Source: Flavobacterium sp. UBA5153 (GTDB taxonomy: Bacteria; Bacteroidota; Bacteroidia; Flavobacteriales; Flavobacteriaceae). From it: a DNA stretch of 64,000 bases. The position numbers were made by a program, and so were the translations under genes. The notes below the pieces were generated by a model. It was not told the origin of the DNA and did not search any database. It was given only the letters and a program-made list of their open reading frames with translations. Of this stretch, positions 38,850 through 47,409 are shown piece after piece. Positions within the stretch are counted from its first letter, which is position 1, and each line of letters opens with the position of its first letter. The stretch lies in contig DHXP01000025.1 of assembly GCA_002413745.1 (NCBI GenBank), positions 26,908 to 90,907 of the forward strand, written 5' to 3'.

Positions 38850-38960
38850 TTTGTCTTTTAATTTGATGCAAAAGTATCTCTTTCTCATCAAAGAGAAAGA
38901 ATTTTTAAGGATACTTTTTTGCTATTTATTTGCACTATCTTGATTTTTAATCCATTTCTA

Positions 38961-38992
38961 TTTGTTACAAATACAACAATTACATATATTTG
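38961..38992 (+). promoter_or_regulatory. Promoter of the saccharopine dehydrogenase-like gene
   Basis: A -33 TTTG at 38961-38964 and a -7 TATATTTG at 38985-38992 are separated by 20 bases. This fits the Bacteroidota consensus TTTG-N(about 19-20)-TAnnTTTG. The start codon at 39011 would follow a leader of about a dozen bases. Confidence 0.75.
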
Positions 38993-39010
38993 TGTTATAT
39001 TTATATAATT

Positions 39011-40369
39011 ATGAGAACAATTCTAATCATTGGAGCAGGAAGATCTGCTTCGTCGTTGATACAATATCTTTTAAATAAATCGGAAGAGGAAAATTTGCAT
39101 CTCATTATTGGGGATTTATCATTAGAATCAGCTCAAAGCAAGACGGGTAATCATCCCAATGCCACTGCAATTGCCTTAGATGTTTTTGACAAGAATCAAA
39201 GAAAAGAGGCTATTCAAAAAGCGGATATTGTTATTTCGATGTTGCCGGCGCATCTTCATATTGAGGTTGCCAAGGATTGCATTGTTTATAAAAAACATAT
39301 GGTCACGGCTTCATATGTGAGTGATGCAATGCAGGAATTGGATGCTTTGGCAAAGGAAAATAATTTGATTTTTATGAACGAGGTCGGTCTTGATCCCGGA
39401 ATTGACCATATGAGCGCGATGAAGGTGATCAATGAAATCAGGGATAAAGGAGGAAAAATGCTTTTGTTCGAATCTTTTTGTGGAGGATTAGTCGCTCCAG
39501 AATCAGACACGAATCTTTGGAATTATAAATTTACTTGGGCACCTCGAAACGTGGTTCTTGCAGGACAAGGAGGCGCAGCAAAATTCCTTCAAGAAGGAAC
39601 GTATAAATATATTCCGTATTGGAATTTATTTCGCAGAACCGAATTTCTGGAAGTGGAAGGTTATGGCAGATTTGAAGCCTATTCAAACAGGGATTCGTTA
39701 AAATACCTTGATATTTATGGTTTGAAAAATATCCTTACTTTATACCGAGGAACCATTCGAAGAGTGGGTTTTTCGAAAGCTTGGAATATGTTTGTGCAAC
39801 TCGGAATGACTGATGATAGTTACATTATGGAGGATTCCGAGAATATGAGTTATCGTCAATTTGTAAATTCTTTCTTGCCTTATCATCCAACGGATTCTGT
39901 CGAAAGCAAAATGCGTTTGATTTTGAAAATCGATCAAGATGATATTATGTGGGATAAATTGTTGGAATTGGATTTATTTAACAGAAACAAGAAAGTAGGT
40001 TTGCAGCATGCCACTCCAGCTCAAATCCTCGAAAAAATTCTTGGCGATAGCTGGACGCTCCAACCCAAAGACAAGGATATGATTGTGATGTATCACAAAT
40101 TTGGCTACGAATTGAACGGCAAAAAAGAGCAGACAGATTCCAAAATGGTTTGTCTTGGCAAAAATCAAACCTATACTGCAATGGCAAAAACAGTTGGTTT
40201 GCCTGTTGCGATGGCGACATTGCTTATCTTGAACGGAAAGATTAAAACGCCGGGAGTCCAGCTTCCCATTCGGGAAGAAGTGTATCTTCCTATTTTGAAA
40301 GAATTAGAAGAATATGGTGTTGTTTTTAATGAACAAATTGTGCCGTATTTAGGTTATAATCCTGAATAA
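39011..40369 (+). CDS. Saccharopine dehydrogenase-like oxidoreductase
   Basis: A 452-residue protein starting at ATG 39011 (MRTILIIGAGRSASSLIQYL), which begins directly at the NAD(P)-binding Rossmann loop GAGRSA. A TTG seven codons earlier lies within the promoter. The catalytic/substrate part carries NEVGLDPGIDHMSAMKVI and FESFCGGLVAPESDTNLWNYKFTWAP, typical of the saccharopine reductase/dehydrogenase family (lysine pathways). In Bacteroidota this gene often acts in lysine degradation, but substrate direction cannot be seen here. The C-terminus is complete (AMAKTVGLPVAMATLLILNG). Confidence 0.92.
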   Translation: MRTILIIGAGRSASSLIQYLLNKSEEENLHLIIGDLSLESAQSKTGNHPNATAIALDVFDKNQRKEAIQKADIVISMLPAHLHIEVAKDCIVYKKHMVTASYVSDAMQELDALAKENNLIFMNEVGLDPGIDHMSAMKVINEIRDKGGKMLLFESFCGGLVAPESDTNLWNYKFTWAPRNVVLAGQGGAAKFLQEGTYKYIPYWNLFRRTEFLEVEGYGRFEAYSNRDSLKYLDIYGLKNILTLYRGTIRRVGFSKAWNMFVQLGMTDDSYIMEDSENMSYRQFVNSFLPYHPTDSVESKMRLILKIDQDDIMWDKLLELDLFNRNKKVGLQHATPAQILEKILGDSWTLQPKDKDMIVMYHKFGYELNGKKEQTDSKMVCLGKNQTYTAMAKTVGLPVAMATLLILNGKIKTPGVQLPIREEVYLPILKELEEYGVVFNEQIVPYLGYNPE

Positions 40370-40378
40370 ATAAATTTA

Positions 40379-40427
40379 CCACAAATTCGCAAATTTTATC
40401 AAGTTACTTAATTTGCGAATTTGCGGT
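40379..40427. terminator. Bidirectional hairpin between converging genes
   Basis: The stem CACAAATTCGCAAATT / AATTTGCGAATTTGCG (with one or two mismatches) lies between the ends of the saccharopine-type gene and the BlaR1-like gene. The T-run is weak, so it could also be a repeat. Confidence 0.55.
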
Positions 40428-40443
40428 TTAACAATCTATTAAT

Positions 40444-42405
40444 TTACTTTGATTGTAAAGATATTGGTAAACTAAATTTCATTCTAACTTCTTTACCATC
40501 TTCTTTGCCCGGAATCCATTTTGGGGATAATTTTAATACCCGAACGGCTTCTTCGCCGGTTCCAAAACCTAAATCGCGAAGCACATTAAATTCAGAGAGG
40601 CTTCCGTCTATTTCTACCATAAATGATATATATATCTTTCCATTTCCTTTAAATTCAGTAGGAACTTTAAAGTTTTCACCAACAAATTTGTAAAATTCTT
40701 TCATCCCACCAGGAAAATCTGGGTATATCTCGTTTGCATTTGTTATTATGGAACTATTAATTGACTTTTCTGGAGACATAACTATTTCAACTGATTTAGG
40801 TCCCTTTATGTTTTTTGAATCTCCCATTAGTTGTCCTGTTTGATTATCTCTTTTATATGTAGGTGGTGGAGGTGGTGGGATATGTTTCATTTCTTCCTTT
40901 GAAAGTTCGTTGAATTTTTTCACTCCAATTCGATTGCCTTTTTCATCTTTAATTGTAAAAATTGTTTCTTCAAAATATTTTTCAATACCTGAAATTTGAG
41001 TTTGGGATTTTTCAACCTCATTATAAGTTATTACTAATTCTTTGAAATTATTAGTTTTATCCCATTTATCTGCGCAATTTTCAGTAATTATTAATTCCTT
41101 ACCTCCAAATTTTTTATAAGAATCTTTCAAATTTTTATCAAAATAATCTTTTGTATAAAATTGATATTGAAACGGTTGTGGAAATTTTTTGTTTCTAGCA
41201 TTTTTCTTAACTGAACTGCCTGTAAAATATACAAAATCAGAAGCGGAGTATTTACTTAATTCTGAATTTGGATAATGTTTCCCATCAATCCAAATAGCAT
41301 ATTTAGAAGAATTTTTAAATTCATTAAATTCATTTTTGCTAGGCGATTTCTCTATAAATGGTTTTGGAACAAAATGAATATAACTATCTTTTTCTTCTAA
41401 AGTAAGTTGTTCGTATTGCTTATCAATGATGATTTTTTTACTGCAATCTTTAAATATTATTCGTACTCCAGCATAAAATTCATCTCTCCTGTCATTTGTT
41501 GGATTTTCATTTTTGTCAGATTGATCTTTAACTAATATGTTGCTTTCTTGAGCAACAGTTTTTAAACATAAAAAGAATACTAATCCAAAAATAAATGGAA
41601 TTAAAGCGATTTGTTTAAAAATCGCTTTGGTTTGGGATGTGGTTTTAGTCATCATAATTAAACGTTTTTTGGTTAAGGAATAGTTTAAATTGCTGGTTAA
41701 ATAGTAAATTGGATTGTTGTTTATTTTTGAAAGCAGTAAGTTTTGATAAAACGAAACATTGTTATAAGAGACCACAACTTTCTCATCTGCTAGAAATTCG
41801 TGATTGAGTTGTATGGCTTTTTTATAAAAAATAAATATGGGATTGAACCAGAAAACAGTTTTCAAAATTTCTATAAATAACACATCAAAAGTATGTTTTT
41901 GAATAACGTGGGTTAATTCGTGAGAGAATAATTCTGCCTCAATTTTTTGATTGTTATAATCAGTTTCATTGATGAAAATGTTGTTTAAAAAAGTATGTGG
42001 AAGCACTTTTTCTTTCAGTAAAACCAATTTCGCGTTTCTATAATCAATTCTTGTATTCAATTTAATTTTGGAAGTGATTTTTAGAATATTTCTCATAAAT
42101 CTGATGGAAAGCAAGACAGTAATGATTCCATAAATACTCCAAAGTATTATCGGGAAATAGTTTGTTTCTTCAACAAAATTAACACTACTTCCTTGAATGA
42201 TTTGAATGGAACTATTTTGCATAATTGGCTTTGTTATTTCCTCAATAACTTCGATTGTTATAAACGGAATTACAAGCGAAAAAACAAGGCTAAACAACAA
42301 GTAAAACCTATTGAAGTTGTGCATTTTTTCTTTTTCCAATAAAAGATGATATACGGCTAAAAGAATGAATAATGGAATCGTGGATTTGATTAGAAAGTCT
42401 GTCAT
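40444..42405 (-). CDS. BlaR1/MecR1-like M56 sensor protease with C-terminal TonB domain
   Basis: A 653-residue protein: four membrane segments in the N-terminal 300 residues, the M56 zinc motif HELTH (near residue 170) with a downstream HEFLADEKVV, a long variable domain and a TonB-like C-terminal domain (KEFYKFVGENFKVPTEFKG, then KLSPKWIPGKEDGKEVRMKF). BlaR1-type proteins sense a signal outside and cleave the BlaI repressor; in Bacteroidota a TonB tail replaces the penicillin-binding sensor. There is no penicillin-binding domain. The start overlaps the upstream blaI-like gene by four bases. Confidence 0.9.
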   Translation of the reverse strand: MTDFLIKSTIPLFILLAVYHLLLEKEKMHNFNRFYLLFSLVFSLVIPFITIEVIEEITKPIMQNSSIQIIQGSSVNFVEETNYFPIILWSIYGIITVLLSIRFMRNILKITSKIKLNTRIDYRNAKLVLLKEKVLPHTFLNNIFINETDYNNQKIEAELFSHELTHVIQKHTFDVLFIEILKTVFWFNPIFIFYKKAIQLNHEFLADEKVVVSYNNVSFYQNLLLSKINNNPIYYLTSNLNYSLTKKRLIMMTKTTSQTKAIFKQIALIPFIFGLVFFLCLKTVAQESNILVKDQSDKNENPTNDRRDEFYAGVRIIFKDCSKKIIIDKQYEQLTLEEKDSYIHFVPKPFIEKSPSKNEFNEFKNSSKYAIWIDGKHYPNSELSKYSASDFVYFTGSSVKKNARNKKFPQPFQYQFYTKDYFDKNLKDSYKKFGGKELIITENCADKWDKTNNFKELVITYNEVEKSQTQISGIEKYFEETIFTIKDEKGNRIGVKKFNELSKEEMKHIPPPPPPTYKRDNQTGQLMGDSKNIKGPKSVEIVMSPEKSINSSIITNANEIYPDFPGGMKEFYKFVGENFKVPTEFKGNGKIYISFMVEIDGSLSEFNVLRDLGFGTGEEAVRVLKLSPKWIPGKEDGKEVRMKFSLPISLQSK

Positions 42406-42773
42406 TTTTTCTTTTTTTGAAGTTCAACATCTATGATTTTTTTTAATTCTTCTAATTCCAATTCAGATAAATTGGTTTCTTTAGTAAAGAAAGAAGCAAA
42501 TTGCGAAGCCGAATTATTGAAGAAGTTCGTTATCAATCCGTTGACGTGTTTAGAAAAATAATCCGATTTTTTTACCAAAGGATAATATTCTCTTGAGTTT
42601 CCAAATTCATTGTAAGTCACGAATTTTTTATCGATCATTCTTTTCAGCAAAGTGGCAACTGTTGTTGTTGCTGGTTTTGGCTCTGGATAGGCTTCGAGTA
42701 AGTCTTTCATAAAGGCTTTTTCGAGTTGCCAAAGATGCTCCATTAATTGTTCTTCAGAATTAGATAATGACAT
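42402..42773 (-). CDS. BlaI/MecI-family transcriptional repressor
   Basis: A 123-residue winged-helix protein (EEQLMEHLWQLEKAFMKDLL, then TTTVATLLKRMIDKKFVTYN), typical of BlaI/MecI/CopY repressors. These bind DNA as dimers and are inactivated by proteolysis. It is paired with and overlaps the M56 protease gene that would cleave it. A TACAnnTGTA palindrome overlaps its promoter, so it probably represses its own operon. Candidate second target: the GH43 gene upstream in divergent orientation. Confidence 0.93.
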   Translation of the reverse strand: MSLSNSEEQLMEHLWQLEKAFMKDLLEAYPEPKPATTTVATLLKRMIDKKFVTYNEFGNSREYYPLVKKSDYFSKHVNGLITNFFNNSASQFASFFTKETNLSELELEELKKIIDVELQKKKK

Positions 42774-42795
42774 ATGCTCTACGTTTTTAGAATTA

Positions 42796-42832
42796 ACTCT
42801 ACAAATGTAGAGTAATAAATTTAATATCCAAA
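42796..42832 (-). promoter_or_regulatory. Promoter and operator of the blaI-blaR1 operon
   Basis: On the minus strand a -33 TTTG (42829-42832) and a -7 TACATTTG (42802-42809) are 19 bases apart. The palindrome ACTCTACA-AA-TGTAGAGT (42796-42813) covers the -7 box. Its core TACAAATGTA fits the TACAnnTGTA core of BlaI/MecI operators. Repressor binding would block the promoter. Confidence 0.8.
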
Positions 42833-43019
42833 CTTTTCACAAAAAAATTTGTTCAATCAATTAATAATGAACTGTTTTTGAATTTGAGTTAGGTGATTGT
42901 TTTACTTTTATTACTATTGGTAAGCTATATTGCATTATACGATTCATTAATTTTTTTACCATAAATACAACTAAAACCCAAAACTTAATTTTATTTTGGA
43001 GTAGCCTTTTTTTTAGCTA

Positions 43020-43037
43020 TTTTTACAAATGTAAAAA
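43020..43037. promoter_or_regulatory. Second BlaI-type palindrome upstream of the GH43 gene
   Basis: TTTTTACA-AA-TGTAAAAA shares the exact 10-base core TACAAATGTA with the blaI operator. It lies 30 bases before the GH43 start. The flanking A/T runs may simply be background. Confidence 0.45.
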
Positions 43038-43067
43038 GCACACTTTTAACCAATCCCAAGAAATAAA

Positions 43068-45275
43068 ATGAATATACTTATGATAAATGAATCTCCATTA
43101 ATTAGCGAGCGATGTTATGCTAAAAGGAAGCCTCTTCTTTGCAAGGCATTGTATTGTGCACTTTTATTGAGTATTACGACTTTGTCGAATGCTCAATCTG
43201 TTGTGGTTACCCAAAGCAATTCGAAACAAAATACCAACTTTAAAGTTGCCGAAGACACTAAAACCTGGAAAGCCGACAATGGAAACGGAACTTTTACCAA
43301 TCCACTTTTTCAGGATGAATTTTCCGATCCAGATTTGATTCGCGTTGGGGATGATTATTATCTTACGGGAACAACTATGCACGCTATGCCGGGACTACCT
43401 GTGCTGCATTCTAAAGATTTGGTCAACTGGGAATTTCTGACTTATGTGGTTGATAAATTGAATTTTAATGAGGCATATCGTTTAGAAAGCAACAAAGACA
43501 TTTATGGACAGGGGATTTGGGCACCTTGTTTTCGATACCACAATGGTACTTTTTACATTTTCACAAACGTAAATGGACAAGGAACACAACTGTTTACAGC
43601 GACTAATCCGAAAGGCCCTTGGAAACACACGCAGATGAAAAAGTCCTTCCACGATTTGTCGGTACTTTTTGATGATGATGGGAAAGTCTATGTGATTTGG
43701 GGCTACCAAGAAATCAAAATGGTTGAATTGAATGATGATTTTACGGATGCGAAACCTGGAACCGAAAGAATCATTGTGCCAAAAGGCAGCGGAGCAGGAG
43801 AGGGTTCTCATTTTTATAAAATAGACGGCAAATATTATATTACCAATACCAATTATGATCCGCTTTGTTACCAAGTTTGTCTTCGTGCCGATAAACCCGA
43901 AGGTCCATATGAAGTGAATGTGATGAGTGCGGAGGAAAGTCTCGGAATTGGTACGGGTTGGAGAGTGGATAATCCTCGCAAAGGACCGCCTTTTAATTTG
44001 ATTCCGCCAGTGGAAAATTATGTAGGTTGTATTCCGATGCACCAAGGTGGAATTGTGCAAACCCAAACTGGAGAATGGTGGGGTTGGTCGATGTTAGATT
44101 ATAATTCGGTGGGACGTGTAACTGCACTTTCGCCAGTGACTTGGAAAAACGGTTGGCCGTATTTTGGTTTAGAAGGAAATTTAACGCGTTCGCCTAAAAC
44201 TTGGGTAAAACCGAATACGGGTTTTGTTTCGAAACCAATGCCAACTTACGAGCGTTCGGATGATTTTTCGGCAAAAGAATTGAAACCGATTTGGCAATGG
44301 AACCATGTGCCGGATGATACTAAATGGTCTCTTTCTGCGAAAAAAGGATATTTAAGATTGCATTCTCTTCCGGCTACAAGTTTCTGGGATGCCCGAAACT
44401 CTTTAACACAAAGAGCTATAGGTCCTGAATCTATTGCAACAACAGAAATAGAAGTTAAAGGACTAAAAAATGGTGATATTGCCGGATTGGCGTTATTGAA
44501 TGTGCCGCATGCTTGGATTGGTTTGAATAAAAAGGATGGCAAATTAGAAGTGCAGCAATTTTACCACCAAGTCAATAAAGTAGTGAGCGAAAAAGTGAAT
44601 ACTTCCCATTTGTGGTTGCGTGTACATTGTAATTTTGATACCGATAAAGCCCGTTTTAGTTATAGTACAGATGGAACGAACTTTAGCTTTCTTGGAGATA
44701 CGATAATAATGCCTTTCTCCTTAAGAACTTTCCAAGGTGTGCGTTTTGCGTTGTTCAATTACAATACAAAAAACACGCAAGGCGGTTATGCCGATTTCAC
44801 TAGTTTCACTGTTGATGAACCACGTTACAAAGGCTTGACTCAGCCTATTCCGTACAATAAAGTGATTGCGTTGACAAGTTTGGCAGATGAAACGGTATTG
44901 GTAAATTGGAATGCTTTTGTGCGTCCTATGGGAAGCAAAGATCATTTTGCCGATGGTAATGCTACTCATTTCAGGGTTTTAGATAGAGACAACGGGAGAA
45001 TCGCATTGCAGTCAGTAAAAGATGGTGGTTTTGTTACCGTAAAAGGTTCAGGACTTATGGCTGAGGTTCGCATTGAAAAGGAAGAGCAAGGGGAGGCTTC
45101 GTTGTTTCAGTGGCAAGATATGGGCAGAGGTGATTTGATGTTGATGTCATTAGCCACTCATCGTTATTTATTTGCCGACCCAAATGCTCGAAGTTTATGC
45201 TCGGCAGATGCTCCAGGGACACGACCGGATAGAAAAGATGGTTCTTGTTTTGCGTGGAAGTTGGTAGCAGAATAA
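43068..45275 (+). CDS. Secreted GH43 family glycosidase with beta-sandwich and trefoil-like tail
   Basis: A 735-residue secreted protein with a long N-region and signal core (ALYCALLLSITTLSNAQ). The GH43 five-bladed propeller shows its acids in DEFSDPDLIRVGDDYYL (base Asp), LSVLFDDDGKVYVIWG (pKa modulator region) and GEGSHFYKIDGKYYITNT (acid Glu). A beta-sandwich follows, as in beta-xylosidase/alpha-arabinofuranosidase members (SDDFSAKELKPIWQWNHVPD). The last 90 residues resemble a fascin/AbfB-type beta-trefoil repeat (GRIALQSVKDGGFVTVKGSG). It is not part of the main pectin locus, but would cut arabinose or xylose side chains. Confidence 0.9.
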   Translation: MNILMINESPLISERCYAKRKPLLCKALYCALLLSITTLSNAQSVVVTQSNSKQNTNFKVAEDTKTWKADNGNGTFTNPLFQDEFSDPDLIRVGDDYYLTGTTMHAMPGLPVLHSKDLVNWEFLTYVVDKLNFNEAYRLESNKDIYGQGIWAPCFRYHNGTFYIFTNVNGQGTQLFTATNPKGPWKHTQMKKSFHDLSVLFDDDGKVYVIWGYQEIKMVELNDDFTDAKPGTERIIVPKGSGAGEGSHFYKIDGKYYITNTNYDPLCYQVCLRADKPEGPYEVNVMSAEESLGIGTGWRVDNPRKGPPFNLIPPVENYVGCIPMHQGGIVQTQTGEWWGWSMLDYNSVGRVTALSPVTWKNGWPYFGLEGNLTRSPKTWVKPNTGFVSKPMPTYERSDDFSAKELKPIWQWNHVPDDTKWSLSAKKGYLRLHSLPATSFWDARNSLTQRAIGPESIATTEIEVKGLKNGDIAGLALLNVPHAWIGLNKKDGKLEVQQFYHQVNKVVSEKVNTSHLWLRVHCNFDTDKARFSYSTDGTNFSFLGDTIIMPFSLRTFQGVRFALFNYNTKNTQGGYADFTSFTVDEPRYKGLTQPIPYNKVIALTSLADETVLVNWNAFVRPMGSKDHFADGNATHFRVLDRDNGRIALQSVKDGGFVTVKGSGLMAEVRIEKEEQGEASLFQWQDMGRGDLMLMSLATHRYLFADPNARSLCSADAPGTRPDRKDGSCFAWKLVAE

Positions 45276-45296
45276 TAGATTTTTAATTTTAGTTTT

Positions 45297-45335
45297 ACAA
45301 AAAAATCCGTTCACTCAATTTAGAATGAACGGATT
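45297..45335 (-). terminator. Terminator after the M20 dipeptidase gene
   Basis: A 10-bp stem, AATCCGTTCA / TGAACGGATT (45304-45313 and 45326-45335), is followed on the minus strand by a T-run. It could also act on the converging GH43 transcript. Confidence 0.75.
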
Positions 45336-45378
45336 AATAATATGTTTCTTAGTGGCTTTGCGGCTTTGCGGCAAAAAT

Positions 45379-46767
45379 TTATTTCGACAACTCCACAAAA
45401 TATTTATAAAACAACGGAATCGTTTCAATTCCTTTCAGGTAATTAAAAATTCCAAAATGTTCGTTTGGCGAGTGAATGGCATCGCTGTCCAAACCAAATC
45501 CCATTAAAATTGTTTTGCTTTTTAGTTCTTTTTCAAACAAGGCAACAATAGGAATGCTTCCACCGGAACGCACCGGAATTGCTGGAACTCCAAAGGTTTC
45601 CGTGTAGGCTTTATTGGCGGCTTTGTAGCCAATGCTGTCCGTAGGAGTCACATAGCCTTGTCCGCCGTGATGCGCTTTTACCTTCGCCGTAACGCCGGCT
45701 GGAGCAATGCTGATGAAATGTTTGGTGAATAATTCGGTGATTCCTTCCCAATCTTGATTAGGAACCAAGCGCATCGAAATTTTGGCGAAAGCCTTGCTCG
45801 CAATAACCGTTTTAGCTCCTTCGCCAGTGTATCCGCCCCAAATTCCGTTGACGTCAAGTGTTGGTCTAATTGAATTTCTTTCATTAGTTGTGTATCCTTT
45901 TTCTCCATAAATGTCGTTTAAGTCCAAAGCTTTTTTGTAATCTTCCAAATTGAAAGGGGTTTTTGCCATTTCGGCTCTTTCTTCGGGAGACAATTCTTGC
46001 ACTTTATCATAAAAACCAGGAATGGTAATGTGGTTGTTTTCGTCGTGAAGCGAAGCAATCATTTTTGCCAAAACATTAATAGGATTGGCAACAGCTCCAC
46101 CATACAATCCGGAATGCAAATCCCGATTTGGCCCCGTAACTTCGACTTCTACATAACTCAAACCACGTAATCCGGTGGTAATAGAGGGTTGCTGGTTAGA
46201 AATCATTCCGGTGTCTGAAATTAAAATGACGTCGTTCTTCAACTTTTCTTGGTTGCGTTCCACGAACCAACTCAAGCTTTTGGAGCCAATTTCCTCTTCG
46301 CCTTCAATCATAAATTTCACGTTGCAAGGCAAAGTATTGGATTGCACCATATATTCCAATGCTTTCACGTGCATATACATTTGGCCTTTGTCGTCGCAAG
46401 AGCCACGGGCAAAAATAGCGCCTTCGGGATGAATATCGGTTTTTTTGATGACGGGTTCAAAGGGTGGTGAAGCCCATAATTCGATTGGGTCGGCTGGTTG
46501 AACGTCATAATGTCCGTAAACTAAAACGGTTGGTAAATTCTTATCGATAGTTTTTTCGCCATACACTATTGGGTTTCCCGGGGTGTCACAAATTTCTACA
46601 AAATCGCAGCCTGCTTTTTCCAGACTTGCTTTCACGGCGTTTGCAGTATTGATAATATCTTGATGGTAAGCGGCATCAGCACTTACTGAAGGGATTTTCA
46701 ACAATTCGATTAATTCGTTGATAAAACGGTCTTTGTGCTGTTGAACGTATGATTTTATGGTTTCCAT
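45379..46767 (-). CDS. M20 family metallopeptidase (dipeptidase)
   Basis: A 462-residue cytosolic zinc peptidase. Motifs in order: VLVYGHYDVQPADP (first zinc His and catalytic Asp), ARGSCDDKGQMYMHV (bridging Asp), MIEGEEEIGSKSL (catalytic Glu and zinc Glu) and a C-terminal IHSPNEHF (zinc His). Members split dipeptides such as carnosine or Cys-Gly. The start at ATG 46767 is at the conserved N-terminus. The divergent neighbour is tRNA-Leu, the border to the island. Confidence 0.95.
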   Translation of the reverse strand: METIKSYVQQHKDRFINELIELLKIPSVSADAAYHQDIINTANAVKASLEKAGCDFVEICDTPGNPIVYGEKTIDKNLPTVLVYGHYDVQPADPIELWASPPFEPVIKKTDIHPEGAIFARGSCDDKGQMYMHVKALEYMVQSNTLPCNVKFMIEGEEEIGSKSLSWFVERNQEKLKNDVILISDTGMISNQQPSITTGLRGLSYVEVEVTGPNRDLHSGLYGGAVANPINVLAKMIASLHDENNHITIPGFYDKVQELSPEERAEMAKTPFNLEDYKKALDLNDIYGEKGYTTNERNSIRPTLDVNGIWGGYTGEGAKTVIASKAFAKISMRLVPNQDWEGITELFTKHFISIAPAGVTAKVKAHHGGQGYVTPTDSIGYKAANKAYTETFGVPAIPVRSGGSIPIVALFEKELKSKTILMGFGLDSDAIHSPNEHFGIFNYLKGIETIPLFYKYFVELSK

Positions 46768-46831
46768 TATTTGTTTGTGTTTATAGTTTCAAAAGTACAA
46801 AAAAGAGACCGAATATTTTTATGTAAATTGC

Positions 46832-46861
46832 TTTGAAAGTTGGAAGTTATGCTTATATTTG
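46832..46861 (+). promoter_or_regulatory. Promoter of tRNA-Leu
   Basis: TTTG at 46832-46835 and TATATTTG at 46854-46861, 18 bases apart, fit the Bacteroidota promoter consensus. The tRNA starts 14 bases downstream. Confidence 0.7.
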
Positions 46862-46874
46862 CACTCACAATTTT

Positions 46875-46956
46875 GCGGGTATGGTGAAATTGGTAGACAT
46901 GCCAGACTTAGGATCTGGTGCCGCAAGGCGTGTAGGTTCGAGTCCTATTACCCGCA
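46875..46956 (+). tRNA. tRNA-Leu (anticodon UAG)
   Basis: An 82-base class II tRNA. The acceptor stem is GCGGGTA / TACCCGC with discriminator A. The anticodon arm CCAGA-CTTAGGA-TCTGG carries TAG in the loop, so the tRNA reads CUN leucine codons, mainly CUA. A variable arm (TGCCGCAAGGCG) and the TPsiC arm with GGTTCGAGTCC are present. CCA is not encoded. The 3' end is the probable insertion site of the following island. Confidence 0.97.
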
Positions 46957-46960
46957 CTTT

Positions 46961-47005
46961 AAAAACCCATAAATCGTTTAAAATCAACGTTTTATGGGTT
47001 TTTTG
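46961..47005 (+). terminator. Terminator after tRNA-Leu
   Basis: The stem AAAAACCCATAAA / TTTATGGGTTTTT contains an inner hairpin and is followed by a T-run, about five bases after the tRNA end. Confidence 0.85.
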
Positions 47006-47054
47006 TTTCTGATTTTGCCGAAATATTGCCGACAATTATTTTTATTTATAGAAA

Positions 47055-47366
47055 TTAATACAATGGATTCCTATAAATATATTCGTTAGCCATTTGTTCG
47101 ATTTCCTGTTTTGTCTTTACTCTTGTAGAGGTTATCCAATTCACAATGTCCGATTTTTTAAAATACAATCGTTTTCCAGTTTTAAAGTATGGTATTTTAC
47201 GTTCATGGATTAATCCATATACAGATGGTTTAGCTAAACCTATAAAACTGGATACTTGTTCTAAATTCATAAATTCTTGCTCGTCATTCGAAACAGCATT
47301 TAGTTTTTCAATTGCTTTTTCTATGCTATTCAATTTCTCTAATATAATTTCAAAAGGATTTTCCAT
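47055..47366 (-). CDS. Excisionase-like helix-turn-helix protein
   Basis: A 103-residue protein: an N-terminal coiled coil (EIILEKLNSIEKAIEKLNAV), then a MerR/excisionase-type HTH (MNLEQVSSFIGLAKPSVYGLIHERKIPYFKTGKRLYFKKSDI), as in HTH_17-family proteins. Many mobile islands and integrative elements in Bacteroidota carry such a gene close to the attachment site. It is the last gene of the minus-strand block, near the tRNA. No integrase is seen in the window. Confidence 0.8.
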   Translation of the reverse strand: MENPFEIILEKLNSIEKAIEKLNAVSNDEQEFMNLEQVSSFIGLAKPSVYGLIHERKIPYFKTGKRLYFKKSDIVNWITSTRVKTKQEIEQMANEYIYRNPLY

Positions 47367-47409
47367 TTTTAATGTAAAATTAAAACGGAAAATTTAAAGA
47401 CTTAATTTA

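Noticed and set aside
43482-44066. 194-residue open frame opposite the GH43 gene
   Set aside because: Antisense shadow of conserved GH43 motifs; no independent signal.
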